Positions 35,698-47,513 of a DNA stretch of 64,000 bases are shown in pieces. Position 1 is the first letter of the stretch. Each line of letters opens with the position of its first letter. The stretch covers positions 186,001 through 250,000 of the forward strand of contig JAKLMB010000018.1 of assembly GCA_022813625.1 (NCBI GenBank). Direction: 5' to 3'. The DNA is from Aaosphaeria pasadenensis (Eukaryota; Ascomycota; Dothideomycetes; Pleosporales). The notes below the pieces were generated by a model. It was not told the DNA's origin and searched no databases. It saw only the letters and a list, made by a program, of their open reading frames with translations. Made by a program: the position numbers and the translations under genes.

Positions 35698-36530
35698 ATG
35701 TCGTCGTCCAATCCTCCCCAGCTCTTCCTCCTCGCCGACCACATCAAACTCTCCCTCCTCGAACGGCAGCGCGCCATCTCCCTAAACCTCTCCCCAAACT
35801 CCCAAGATGTCCAGATATCACGATCGCTGGACTCCCTCCGCTCCGGCATCGAATCCCTCGAGTCGCAAGTCGAAGACAAACCAGACGAGTAATTGACTCT
35901 CCCTCCCATCATTTCCTATAGACGACACTAACCTCCCTCCCCAGCGCAATATCATCCCAACTCCCGCGCCTCCGCAGCCAACTCTCGGAGCTAACCTCCC
36001 AATTCACCACGACCACCACCTCACCCACCTCCCCAACCCTCACATCCCCCAACGACCCCTCCCTCACCGCCGACTTCGCCGCCGCACAATCCAAGAAACC
36101 CCGCCCCTCCACAAAATCCGTCCGCTTCACCGACGCCGACGACTCCTCCGACGACCCCAACCGCGCATCCCTCTTCCCCTACCGCGACGACCCGTCCGAC
36201 TCAACCCCACCAGACCACACCGACCTCTCGAACCAGCAGATCCACGCCTACCACCAGGACGTGATCCGCGACCAGGACGAGCAGCTCGACCGACTCGGGG
36301 AATCCATCGGGCGCCAGCGCGAGCTCAGCATGCAGATTGGCGACGAGCTGGACGGGCAGGTGTTGCTGCTCGACGACGTGGAGGAGGGGGTGGATAGACA
36401 CGCGGGACAGTTGAGACGCGCGAGGGGGAGGCTGGATCGGTTTTCCAGGAAGGCGAGGGAGAATTGGAGTTTGAGTGTTATTGTGGCGTTGATTATTATT
36501 CTGGTGCTGTTGATTGTGATTACGAAGTGA
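35698..36530 (+). CDS. Tail-anchored SNARE, Syn8-like
   Basis: Predicted 258-residue SNARE of the Syn8/syntaxin-8 type, a membrane-fusion protein of the endosomal or late secretory system. Exons are 35698-35888 and 35945-36530 with a 56-nt intron. The N-terminal region is helical (ADHIKLSLLERQRAISL, about 12-28), followed by a Thr/Ser/Pro-rich linker with a charged KSVRFTDADDSSDD segment. The SNARE motif (about 160-228) has heptad hydrophobics (QDVIRDQDEQLDRLGESI, GDELDGQVLLLDDVEEGVD) and a central Gln in the -IGDELDGQ- region. A single C-terminal membrane anchor (about 238-257; VIVALIIILVLLIVI) ends the protein. Class (Qc) is inferred from similarity to Syn8. The start ATG is the first in frame with a suitable context. 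Confidence 0.9.
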
Positions 36531-37503
36531 GCGGGAGCGGGTTGTTGAAGGGAAAGGGGGGGTTTTGTGGGCGTTTTTTAAAAGGCATGGTTGGGCGTTT
36601 ATAGAGGCGTTTTACTTTGTCGTCACTGTCTCTTTGACATACAGAGGATGACACAGCGTCATATAGTCATATATCTACATATCTATCTTTAGCCAGGCCG
36701 GCTAGCTAGCTACAGCTCGCGGTGCCTATATATCTACATCGATTTATAAATCAGTCATTCATCTATCGATCACTCTACTTCATTGCTACAGTTCTTGGAC
36801 AGCACAGTCAGTGATCATACATTACAACAGTTTACTAGAACTTACGTCTGTCTGGCTAAACATGTGTTTATATAGACATACATGTATTTACATATATGCA
36901 CATATATACCCCTCTACCCTCAACTTTTCCCTCTTACTCTTTTTTCTTTTAGCATTTAATCACTAAGGAGCTATATAAAATAACTAAGTATATTTCTCTA
37001 TAAACAGAATAGAATATATAAAGATAACAACTTAAAGTATATGATTGTAGGTGTTATTTTTAATGATTCAAAAATATACGTATATATAGATAAGAATAAA
37101 TATATAAGGGAATAAAAGTACTTAGGTAAATGTATACTCTTAAGATTAAACGTATGTGTATGCATAGGATTATACATCAACATTAAGAATAAGAAAAGAT
37201 TAGTATTTCTGCATTCTAACGTCACAGACAACGTCAATAGAAGAAACAATGTAGTGGAAAAGCAGTTCATCACCATTCACTCACCCACTCAGGGACTCAA
37301 AAATAACAGGAACATGATTTAATTATTCATTTTTATCATCCAGAGCCTCCATCTCAATCATTACGTTCCCAAACAATGCACCCATCACTCGTCCATATGC
37401 TCCCATCTTCCATCATGGTACCCTCTTCCAATTGAATTTTGTCACAAGTCTGGGAGAGAAGACGTATTGATCCTCGATCTCGTTCCAAGACAGGCAGGCC
37501 GAA
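36531..37503. other. AT-rich intergenic region between convergent genes
   Basis: The 3' flank of the SNARE gene and of the small mitochondrial-protein gene. Sequence from about 36830 to 37330 is markedly AT-rich with TATATA-type runs; a 92-codon minus-strand frame (36998-37276) is low complexity and not credible. Confidence 0.5.
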
Positions 37504-38030
37504 TCAAGACTTCCCCACCTTCTTCGCCTCCTCCTGCAACGCCCGAATCGTCTCCTCCGTACTCTTGCCTCCCTCGCTGCGATCCGCTTTCACCTGTACA
37601 CACACTTGTTAGCCATCAATCAATCCAACCCCAGCCCCCATCTATGGCAACCAATCCAAACCAGGGGAAGTTCGGGAAGGTAAGGGATGAAAACATACAA
37701 TACTCTCACTATCACTAGCCAGCTCCTCCTTCCACTGCCCCTGGCCCTGCTTCGCCTTGGCCAGCGCGTCTTGCTTCTCCCTTTCGATGTCCTGGGCGCG
37801 TCCTTCCGAATCTTTTTCCTTTTGCGTTAGCTAATCGCCCGTCATAGTATGTGTGTATGTCTACAGTTGAAGAGGAATAGGGTTCAATGGAGGAGAGAAG
37901 AGGACGACTCACGGAGTTTCGACTCCTTGCCCGCGAGCCGTGCGCTCGAGACGTGGTACCCTGCTGCGCGACGGGGGAGGGTGGTGGTGGTTGCCCGGCG
38001 GGCGGCGGCGAGGGTGCGGATGGGGTTCAT
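37504..38030 (-). CDS. Small conserved mitochondrial-targeted protein
   Basis: Predicted 106-residue protein. Exons in transcript order are 38030-37913, 37811-37699 and 37593-37504, with introns of 101 and 105 nt. The first 30 residues are rich in Arg, Ala and Thr with no acidic residue (MNPIRTLAAARRATTTTLPR), a typical mitochondrial presequence; the YHVSSARL stretch looks like a cleavage region. The mature part is highly charged and helical: EREKQDALAKAKQGQGQWKE, then ELASDSESIVKADR and a final EETIRALQEEAKK. I recall similar small proteins (ALAKAK-G-G-WKEELASDSE) in many ascomycetes but no established function. The second acceptor (GGAAAAAG before AT-TCG) was chosen because it restores the frame and sits about 15 nt after a GCTAAC branch site. 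Confidence 0.75.
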
Positions 38031-39969
38031 TGTTGCGTGTCTTTCCTTTGAGGAATTGAGTTGTTTTCTTGGGGGGTTCAATTGAACGGTGGTTGTTGAG
38101 AGAGGGAGAGAGAGGAGGGTTTGAGGTTAAAGTACCGAGGGTGAAGAAGCTGGTGGGATATGTCGTTATGGTTATGGTGCCGGGGGAAAGTATCTGTTAC
38201 GTTCTCACGGATATCGAGACAATGCAATGTCAATTGATCGATGAGTAGGTATTCAAGGAAAAAGAAAGCAAGCACAGCAGTGTGAAGAAGAAAAGACTCA
38301 AACGATGCTAATAGCTCCCCTCCCCCCTCAACAACCGACGGGGTAGCTGTACGTAAACTCGCCCTCGATCGTTGGTGGTGGTGACGTCAGGTTTCGGTAT
38401 TTAGCGTCGAGTTGTTACTATGGCCGAGACTCACGCAATGAGCGATGGACGGGCCACTTAGATTACCGCAATTGCTAACATGCAAACCATGTCTCTTATG
38501 GCGATTCAGTTGGGTTCAGGTACACACTGTGCATGTCTGTCACAGACGACGCTCGTGGCCGTTTGCGTGCGCCGCCCCGTGAGTGCTGTTTGACGTTGGG
38601 AGGGGTGGGGTGAATTGGTGGTACTTGGGGTACTACCTGGAATCGACGGATGAGCGGAGCGGATCGGGAATCCCCAACGTCCTACTTGTGCAACATGGAA
38701 GTCCAGTCTACAAATTCCAGGTACCGAAATGTGATGCATTCCTGATTGTGTTGTGGAGGTGTGCAGTGTAGTATGTACCAATGATATGAGGGTTCCAAGG
38801 ACGCCTCTGAGGACCCTGAAAAGGTACTCTCAATCGAGTCGCTTTTGTGAGTTAGGTAGATAGGTATCTATTTGATATAATCCGTTCAATATAAGTATTT
38901 CATCGTCAAGTCAATTTCAAGTTCAATTCGCACATCACCAATCAAAGCACCCCAAAGTATTCAAGTAGCGATTCCATATTCGATGATAAAAGACTAAACA
39001 CTGACCCCCAACTGTGTTGAGGCGTGCATAATGGAAATAAAACCAACGTATGGCGGGTCATCAACTACGATCCCATGGTAAAATAGTGAAGGAAATTGGA
39101 CCCGTGGGCCGAAGAGAGAGAAAGGAAAAACCCAAAAAGAACCAAAGACAAAACATGGCAAGAAACTTGAGAAGCAAGATGTCTGCCCAAATGCTCCGGC
39201 TAACGCGCGCCCCAGGGGTGGTGGTGTAAACGAATCCTCATACAGCAGAAAATAAGTTTAAAAGATCATCCCAGCGTACAGTTGAACCCACAACAAGATA
39301 GGGAGAGAGATGCAGCCAATAACCCAGTAGAGAGGAACAGAGAAAACCCGACACCGCCGCTTCAATAGACTTTATCGCGCCAATGGTATACCAGCCTCCG
39401 TAAGCCAAATCCGCACAAAAGAAATCTACCCTTTGTAATGGTCCCTGGGATGATGCAAGGTGACCGGGTGACAAGTACTATAAAAGTTAAGACATCCAGC
39501 GCTACAGAAAACACCTTTTATCTGTAACCGATAATTTTTCAAGTAATAAGTCTTTAAACAACGTCCAGATGGAAGAGAAGCCCAAGATGCGACCCAAAAA
39601 TAGAGAACACCGATAATTGCAAACCGCCGTGAATGCGTTAGCGCTAACATGAGACCAGAAGCGCTCTATTCGAAAGATTATGCTTTCGCAAAGATGCAAC
39701 GCCGTCGCCGTATCCGAGTGGTAGTCCCAATATGTCGAAGGAGATAGATGGATGGATGGATATCGAAGATTTGTACAAGGAGAGTCGATAGTATAGACGT
39801 GTGATCCTCCGGAGGATATCAGGGGTGGAGAAGAGAATTAAATCCTGGAAGGGACATGCCGAAGCCAAAGAAGGGATCCGGCACGATGGGATGAGCCACT
39901 AGACAACAACGAAGGGACGCCGCAATGCCGAACGAACAGAAAACGCCAAGCCTCGTGCCAGCCGGGCTA
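38031..39969. other. Intergenic, 1.9 kb
   Basis: The promoter of the small mitochondrial-protein gene and the 3' flank of the Gln/His-rich gene. No credible gene. Confidence 0.5.
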
Positions 39970-40685
39970 CTACCAGCGTCGAGACATGAACTGCTGCTGC
40001 ATCTGTCGGTTGGGGGAGACAGACGGGGGTGGGCTCGCGACAGTTCGAGTCGACGGGTCGACAATGGGGATGGCATTGCGGGTGCGTTGTGCTAGTGGCT
40101 GGTGGAGCTTCGTCTGGGACGAGTTGTTGGAGTGTTGGAAGCCAGCGGGAGTGTATGGGTTGGGAGCAGTTGATAGTACAAACGAGGGGGTGGGTTGGAG
40201 TTGATGCTGCAGGGGAGACTGTTCAGGCGAACCGCTCGACAACGACGAACGGTCGGAGCCAGCAGAGTGGATGGATTGAAGCTGATCATCGCATGTCAGT
40301 GCCTGCTACTGCTTCAAATTGTGATGTGGTGTTGGTGTTGACGGGTGGCAAACATCATCGTCACCGTCATCATCATCATGCTGAGATGGGTCGTTCAACT
40401 TACATCATCCTCAGTGAGCAGGTGGAAAGGGCAGAAGAGCTCATCGTCCTCGAGATCGAACGATCGTGCGGCCTCGAAGTCGCGCTTGAAGGCGGTCATC
40501 GTCGGAGCCTCCACGACGAACTCTTTTGGTGTTCGGACCTGGCGGAACTGCTTCTGGTGTTGAGCAGCCGAAACCCTTGGGGCTCTCCGTGATCGGCCGC
40601 CATGGTGGTTGTGGGAGTGAGTGTTCATGTGGTGATGTTGTTGTTGATGTTGTTGTTGTGAACCGTATCCGAAGAATTGCGACAT
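39970..40685 (-). CDS. Gln/His-rich protein of unknown function
   Basis: Predicted 197-residue protein that I cannot name. Exons in transcript order are 40685-40404 and 40281-39970, joined across a 122-nt intron with a GTAAGT donor and ATCAG acceptor. Residues 1-30 are a Gln/His-rich tract (QQQHQQQHHHMNTHSHNHH). The segment from about 50 to 94 is ordered-looking and probably conserved: TPKEFVVEAPTMTAFKRDF, then EAARSFDLEDDELFCPFHLL. The second exon is Ser/Pro/Gln-rich and likely disordered. The frame is open upstream to 40865, but MSQFFGYGSQ at 40685 is the better start since the upstream part is Pro/Ser/Thr-rich leader-like sequence. Function unknown; the acidic-hydrophobic patch could be a protein-binding motif. 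Confidence 0.7.
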
Positions 40686-41552
40686 GATGGGGGATGGATT
40701 ATTGGATGTTGTTGTTGATGGTTGAGTTGGGGTGGGAAAGCGTTGGTGGACGGTTGGATTGGGTTGGGGTCGGTGGGATGGCGGGACGTGGGACGTGGGA
40801 CGACACACAGAACAACAAAGGCGAAACAACAAAGGGGGTTTATTTCGCTTCGGAGGGAGGCGCAAGGTGGTGTCAGCTAGGTGGGTATTGATGTTTGTTA
40901 AATTGTAGCGACGTTGAGAGAGAATATTGATATAATTAAGACGGTGGAGGTGAGTTGTTGATTGAGAGGTTGGTATGGAGAAGAGGTTGAATTGGAGAGT
41001 GTGTGGAAGTGGAAGAGTGTGTGTGAGTGTGAGTGGTGGTTTTGCGGTGGTGAGCGTTGGTGGGAGGTTGGGATTGGAGTGGGAGAGTAGAGGGTAGAAG
41101 AGGGCGAGGGAGAGATAAGAGGAGAGAGGCAGAGAAGAGTAGACGAGTAGACGAGAGAGAAGAGAGAGAGAGAAAAGACGCTATCCAGTCTCCAGTCCAG
41201 CCTATGACAAGAGTAGACAGACTGGCCTGCCTCTTTGCACGCCACCGTGGACAAGGATGGACATGGATGGACATGGATGGGCAAGGATTATCAAGATGAT
41301 CAAGGATGGGTGTGGATGGAAATGCCCGCTAACCATGCATCCACGAGCTCTCATTCGCCACTACTTTGGCATCAACGCTTGGATCTCCCCTTGAACATTG
41401 AACCCCTTCAACGCTAGCGGCAAAAAACTCTTGCCAATGTCCCAGCCAGTCCCAGTCTTCCGCCTCCTTCCCCCCTCCCTTCCCCTTCACCCTCTCATTC
41501 TCTGACCCTTCCTTTCCTTTCCCTTCCCCTTCTCTACCGAGTCCCATCCCCC

Positions 41553-41586
41553 TCATCATCATCACCATCACCATCACCATCATCAC
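41553..41586 (+). repeat. CAT/CAC microsatellite
   Basis: TCATCATCATCACCATCACC-type trinucleotide tract in the gene-poor block. Confidence 0.8.
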
Positions 41587-44500
41587 TACTGCCACCACCA
41601 AAAGCCTACCCAGGGCTAAACTCATTTCTCACCTTACCCTACCTAGGTCGCACCGCACTCTACGGCCGTCCGACGGTTCGAGCTTACTACTCTGACTACT
41701 CTAGTATGATACCCTTCGTGATCGATCTCCCACGGACACCTCACCTCGTGGATCATGGATCAATTCATACGTACCTACATAAGTGCATCAGTGACTCCTG
41801 CCCACAATTAACCTTTACACGTTGGTGAACAACTGTACAGTCTGCAATCTGCACACACTCCTCTGAGTCCTCTAGGTATCCTCACGATGCTGGTCGGCCA
41901 CGAAACGAGTGGATCTTCCAAGTCAGCAGCTATGCCCAAGTGCGGCGCAGACACCCCCAGTGCCCCCCTCCTCTCTTCCCCCTTCCCCTTCTCGACCCGC
42001 CGTCTGAACCGAAGGCGCACCAGCAGCAAGTCGCTCGCAGCCTGGCCTGGCCTGGCAGTAATCAAACTCGTAGGCTGTCGTAGCTGTATGCCCTACTGTA
42101 CTTACCATAGTGTGTGCAGTCTCTACTGTACACACGACGTGCCCGTACGTTAAGGTCAAACACTGTTATGCGCTTCACGCTACAACTTGCCGCATCGTTG
42201 GCGCCTCGTGACCACAATGGCCCAACCACATTCCTAGCCTCTCCTACCGAATCCCCAGCAATCCCCCATCCCCCATCCCCCATCCCCCTCCCTGTTCCTC
42301 TCACCTCTCACCTCTCTCGTTTCTGTCTCTCTCCCTTGACCTTCGAGTCCTCTCGAGTCTCTCATCTGCTCCTACGATGGCCTACAGTCTACACAGTACT
42401 GTGTATCTGACCGCTCCCCTTCCCTTGGGCCACGCCAAACACGAGCTAGCCCCGTCGCCCGTCTCCATTCCCCGAAGGCTTACAAGGGAGCTGAATAAGT
42501 CCTGGAGCCCTTGCATCGGCAAGGGCGCATCCAGCAAATCCTTATTGTCCGGACCCGTCCGTCGACGTAATTAGTCCATTCTCAACTCCAATGTCTCCAC
42601 TCTCCAAGTGCGTGCGCTGTCGTACCTTCAAAGTTCGCACTCGCTCTCTCACTCTCTTTCTATTGTACGAGCTGCTTCCACGAGTACCTATCCTGCATAT
42701 TTCTCTGGGGTGCTTGCTGTTCTGCAGGCAATACCACTAGATCGACAAGCAGCAATGCTCGCTGCTGTGCTGGTGCTTGTCCAACCTGTCGGCAGTGCCT
42801 CGCTCTCGCGCCAATTTAGTTCACTGCACCTCTCCGTTCTCTTCTCCCAGCAAATGACCCTTCTCGTGGCTTGAGGGGGCATTCCTGGGCTGCTCAACGG
42901 GTCGACGCATATCATCTCCCCCTTGAGCGACAACCAAGTGTTCGAGAATGCTCTTGATCCAACCTTCTGTGACCCCATTCCATGCCCATCACTCATAATA
43001 AACACACTTATCCACATAGCGCCGGGATACAAAGGCTGCAGGTGGTCAGCGCCTGCAGGCTTCACTACGGATATGACAGTATTGCTGCTGTTGTCTGTCT
43101 GTCCAATGTCGTGGATTGTTCGACAGAGATGCAGAACACAAAGCAACAATGAGAGACCCTTTGCTTGTGCAACAGACCCCTCTAGAGACCCTTTCCGATC
43201 ATGGTCGGTCAGGGTCGAGCAAATAGCCTGCCGCCGTCCATGCGTTGCGCTCCCGACGCTCTGCTCTCTCCAGCGAGCGAACGGCGCGCCCGCGCTCAAA
43301 CAATGCACCATAATTAGCAACACCTCATTAAAGCCGTTCTACAAGTACAATGCCAAACACTCGAGCCCCAACGGCCTGGGTTGTGGAAATAATACAAGCG
43401 ACTTTCTATGAAGGCCAATATCATTTCGAGCTTCCATTCTGTTCGAAACGACTCTTGGATCAGAATTGTTTGTGGTACACTTGCCCTGCCTCATATTGCG
43501 TACAGATACAGCGCGCTTGGCAACCGCTGCATCTCGTTTGACTAAACAACATCAGCTCACCTCCTCACCCATCTCTCCCCACGTCCCGATGCACAAAACC
43601 TGCCTCGCCTTGCCTCACTCGCTCACGAACAAATGACATGCCCAGTGGGGTGAGGGTGGCACAAGGTGGGCGGATGTACGCATGCTGCACGAGTAGGGAT
43701 AGGACCGGGGACAATCTATCTAATCATTCATCAATCTATCGGGGTGAACGACGATAGTGATGCCGATCAATAACAGAGGCCGCTTCGAATTCGACAATCC
43801 CTCCCTGGCCTGGCCTGGCTGGCTACGCCTCGTCTCGTCTGTTTCGCGACACGAGCAACAAGGCTGTAAGAAATCTGTAGTTAATGCACGCTCGAATATC
43901 TCCTGCTGGTAGGGTAGGTCGAGTGATGGTGGTCAGCACCCAAATTAAAAGTCGAGAGAGCGACCTCAGCACAGCAATCTCTCGTTCCCCGTCCGGGAAA
44001 TCGGAGGTGGCTCAGCGATGCACCCAGCACCTTCGTACATCCACCATACATGGGAGATCGTGCCGTGCACAGCAATGCCGCACAGGAACTGTGGGGTCCT
44101 ACGTACCTACAGTAGCAGAGAGCTATGGCCCGCTGGCCGTCGCTGCGCTCCGATCTGGGGAGAACAGAGCAGAGAGGCGCAGGCAGACAACAGAGCGCAT
44201 AGCCTTACAGCAATGGGAAAACATACTACCCCATTCGATCATAGCCAGCATCGTATTCCTGGCAAAACGCATGGTACAGTGCAGGCTGTTCGTTATGATG
44301 CAATACCCAACTGCTCGCTCTCCATGTACGCTATCCAATGCATGTATACAGCCATCAACGGAGAAACCGACAACATCAACAAACAATGGACAGCTACAGC
44401 CTCGCACTCCCAGCGACAGGAAGATTTACAATCCCCTTCCTTCCAATTCTTCTCGCCCACGAGGACACAATGTCGGACTTCCCACCTCCGCCTCCGTCTT

Positions 44501-45286
44501 CCTTCACACCTCACACATTGTCCGTATCTAACCTAACTGCTCCTTAAACCCTCCGGTCGGATATGGCCCTGCAGAACTCAATGTCCATAGTTACGTATAC
44601 CTCAACACATGAACTTCACCACGCGACTCTTTTCCTTTCCTTTTCCTCGGAACACCGTCAACCCCATCCCCTTCCTTTCCCCATGTCACCCATCACATCA
44701 TTCCTCCCCCAGCCAGCAGTGTTTGACCACACACCCTCCCCTGCCGGGTCGGTGGCTCGCTAGACAAACTCCGGCCTAGCAGCCTGGCTGACAATACATG
44801 AGCAATCGGAAACGAACGACGACGCACGACTGAACGACGGCGAGACGCTTTAACTCGAGTTAATCTATCAGGTATTCGTTGCGTTTGGTTCGTAAGATCT
44901 TTGCAATCGAGGGCTGTGATGTCATTGTCGACGTCGTTGGGTGTTGAAGGTGATGGTGGCGTGATGCTAATGTCTGCTCGTATCTCTCCATCAATCTACG
45001 AGGTAATTAGGTTGCTGACATAGGTGAGTGCTGAGATGTTCTACATGCGTTCGCGGTAGTGGTTACGGTAGTTGGCTGCAGAATCAGTGGGAGTTGTCGC
45101 TTTGCTTTCCTGATACTAAGTATGTTAGAGCTTGTGATTTTAACACGGACAGCCGATCATTCCTTAAGGTAAATTGAGTTATGATTTCTTTGGCTTGTTG
45201 GTCAGTTAGAGAATCTGTTTATTGCCTTTTGGTGATAGGGATTTAGGAGGTGCATAGTAGACTGATAACTAACAAGGTACACATGC

Positions 45287-45494
45287 ATGGACATCTACAT
45301 ACATCTACGGAGTACTTACATTTGTATACATTTGTATACATCTACCTACACATCTACCTACACATCTACATACATACCTATTTACCTACATGTCTACACA
45401 TTTACCTATACTTCTATACATCCATCTATACATCCATCTATACATTCATTTATACATCCATCTATGCATCCATCTATACATCCATCTATGCATC
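45287..45494 (+). repeat. Degenerate ACATCTAT/CATCCATC tandem repeat
   Basis: Roughly 200 nt built from 8- to 12-mers such as ACATCTACCT and ATACATCCATCT; the translated frames are Tyr/Ile/Thr/His repeats, so apparent ORFs here are artefacts. Confidence 0.85.
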
Positions 45495-45753
45495 CATCTT
45501 ACGCATACAGAGCACCGTACTCCCCTGAAGTATAACCCACCAAACATAACAAACCTAGGAAATAGTTCTTTGTTTAAGAAAGGTTGAGATGGTAGGTATA
45601 TATGGACATATGTGAGTTTTTGGAAAGGAAAGGTATGTGTAGTTCGTAGTGTACCCACGATGGAGTTCTTGATATCAGGATCTAACAGTCAATACAACCC
45701 CAACTTTCCCATATCAATAATTCTCATATTCCTATCCTCAATCCCTCACACAT

Positions 45754-46798
45754 CTACTTATCCAACCCCCTCGACTTCACAAACTTCGCAATCGAGTCCT
45801 TACACGCCTTGTCGGAATAATTCTCCCAAATCTCATACAGCGAAATCAGCTCCTGCGTGCACTCGACCACCGCCTCGATATCCACACTACTCTCCGCCAA
45901 CCAATCCACCAACTTCTGCACGCGGTTCTGGCTGCCACCACTCCCACCGGCACCTCCCCCAGCACTCCCAGCACTCCGCATACTCCCCAGCGTCTGCAGC
46001 GCACTCGAAACACTCGCAGCATGAATCTGCAGCCCCCCCTGCGTCGGCTTCAGCACGACGGCGAGGAACAATGCAGTGATAGCGACGACGTGTGGCGGGT
46101 GCAGCAGGGGCAGGTCGGTGAGGTAGTGGTCGTTGATAATGGACCACGCGAGCGCGTTCTCCTCCTGCGTGAGCTGGAACTGGGTCTGCAGCTCCGCGAG
46201 GCTGCGGTACGGGTGGTGGATGATCAGCTGCGAGTTCATCTCCGATATCAGCGTGAACTCGCACTCGCCGATCTTGGACACCTCGCTGAAGGATGTATCT
46301 GGGTAGGATGAGTGAAGTCTTAGTAAGAGTGCGTCTCGTGGATGAGGTAGTGACGAGAGGGAGGATGAGGACGACGTACCCCAGCAGTGACGGGCTTCCG
46401 CGAGGATCATCCGGATGTGCTGTGGGCACTCTTCCATCTTGCAGGCGAGGTAGAGGGAGGTCGCGAGGACGAGGGCTGGGTTCGTCCGCCGGATCTCGAC
46501 CTTGGTGTAGAAGCGCCGCACGTAGACTTGTGCGGTCGCGAGCGCTTGTTGCCGTATCCCCAGCGGCCGTGCCATTTTCGACAGTTCTGAAGGGTTTTGT
46601 ATTAGCGTTTGTTGCGGGCTGGGGGGTTGCGGTCTTACGGTGATAGAAATATATACTCAGTAGCCGCCTATCCGGTAGGGGGTACATGTTCACCAGGTTG
46701 CGCTCCGAGTCTTCGATCTTTCGACGCTCGGTGTTTAATTGCTGCTTGGAGAAGGTCCAGAACTTCCGCTGGGTGGATTCCCAGTAGCTGGACGCCAT
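45754..46798 (-). CDS. ssn8: Cyclin C, Mediator kinase-module subunit Ssn8
   Basis: Predicted 303-residue cyclin C, the partner of CDK8 (Ssn3) in the Mediator kinase module, acting in the nucleus on RNA polymerase II transcription. Exons in transcript order are 46798-46639, 46586-46380 and 46298-45754, with introns of 52 and 81 nt. The N-terminus begins MASSYWESTQRKFWTF, the family hallmark. The first cyclin box includes GIRQQALATAQVYVRRFYTK and LVLATSLYLACKMEECPQHI; the second includes YRSLAELQTQFQLTQEENAL and ITALFLAVVLKP. An insertion rich in Ser/Gly/Ala (about 232-248) interrupts the second box before VQKLVDWLAESSVDIEAVVE. The C-terminus ends KDSIAKFVKSRGLDK. Exon joins reproduce conserved sequence, so the call is strong. 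Confidence 0.96.
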
Positions 46799-47513
46799 TA
46801 TGGGTGGAGGGAGGAATGGAACGTGACGCCTATCGTCAACAATAGTGCGATATGTATATTAAACAAGAGATACAGAAAGGGTGGGCTCAGCAATCAATCA
46901 GACAGACAGGCAGGGCAATCTCAAGACATATGGTCGAAGCATAAATTTCGTGAATCCAACTTTAAGCAAATGACCTGACCAGACCGCTGGGATAGTATGA
47001 ATGATGCCTTGCTCAACGGTTCTCGTCTGAGGGCACCTGAGAAAGGAGGAGAGGCTTTCTCTCCCGAAACGGAAGCCTGGGCCTGCTCGCCCTGCGAACG
47101 TCCTGTAGCAATATCCTGACCAACTACCCTGTTACACAACGCCAGATCACAGATGTGCAGACTAGACCGACGGCTTCCTGTACAGTTCGGGTGGTCATGA
47201 AACAGACAATTAGATAGATCGATTCTCGTGATGTCGAAACTCGATCGATGAGGTCGGGTCAGTAGCCACCTTCCGAGGCAGCTATTCTGCATTAGTCATA
47301 GCGTGTAATCCGAACTTCAACACCTCTCCACTGCATCATCGCAAGCGGGGCTTTTCTTGAATAGCTACCAACCTACTCACTCTTGGAAGGTTTCTCACCT
47401 CTCCCTTCGCTACCACTTTCCAAACGATCCACCGCGACCCCATCCACACCGACCGACCGCTATTCCCCCCCACAACCACGAGTCACAGCCATGATAGACC
47501 ACAGATAGCCACC
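46799..47513. other. Divergent promoter region, ssn8 / carrier gene
   Basis: About 715 nt between divergent start codons. It includes the small upstream ORF just before the carrier start. No gene seen. Confidence 0.5.
47491..47508 (+). other. Minimal upstream ORF before the carrier start
   Basis: ATG ATA GAC CAC AGA TAG: five codons plus stop, ending 5 nt before the main ATG at 47514. If the transcript starts upstream of 47491, it could reduce translation of the main frame. Confidence 0.5.

Larger units (their letters stand above)
40686..45753. other. Gene-poor block of 5.1 kb
   Basis: No frame with recognisable domains; the longest (about 215 codons at 43884-44531 plus, 211 codons at 42688-43323 minus) have Arg/Ser/Cys-rich translations typical of non-coding DNA. 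Contains a CAT/CAC microsatellite (41553-41586), a CCATCCC repeat (about 42262-42290), one TACGGAGTAC (45306) and a dense ACATCTAT-type repeat (45287-45494). Confidence 0.55.

Noticed and set aside
42688..43323. 211-codon minus-strand frame
   Set aside because: Same reasons; Cys/Ser/Arg-rich without domain or splice-supported extension.
43884..44531. 215-codon plus-strand frame in the gene-poor block
   Set aside because: No recognisable motif, composition like random DNA, and overlapped by a similar-quality frame in another phase.
45250..45535. Two overlapping 80-90 codon frames of Tyr/Ile/His/Ser repeats
   Set aside because: Direct translation of the ACATCTAT-type tandem repeat.
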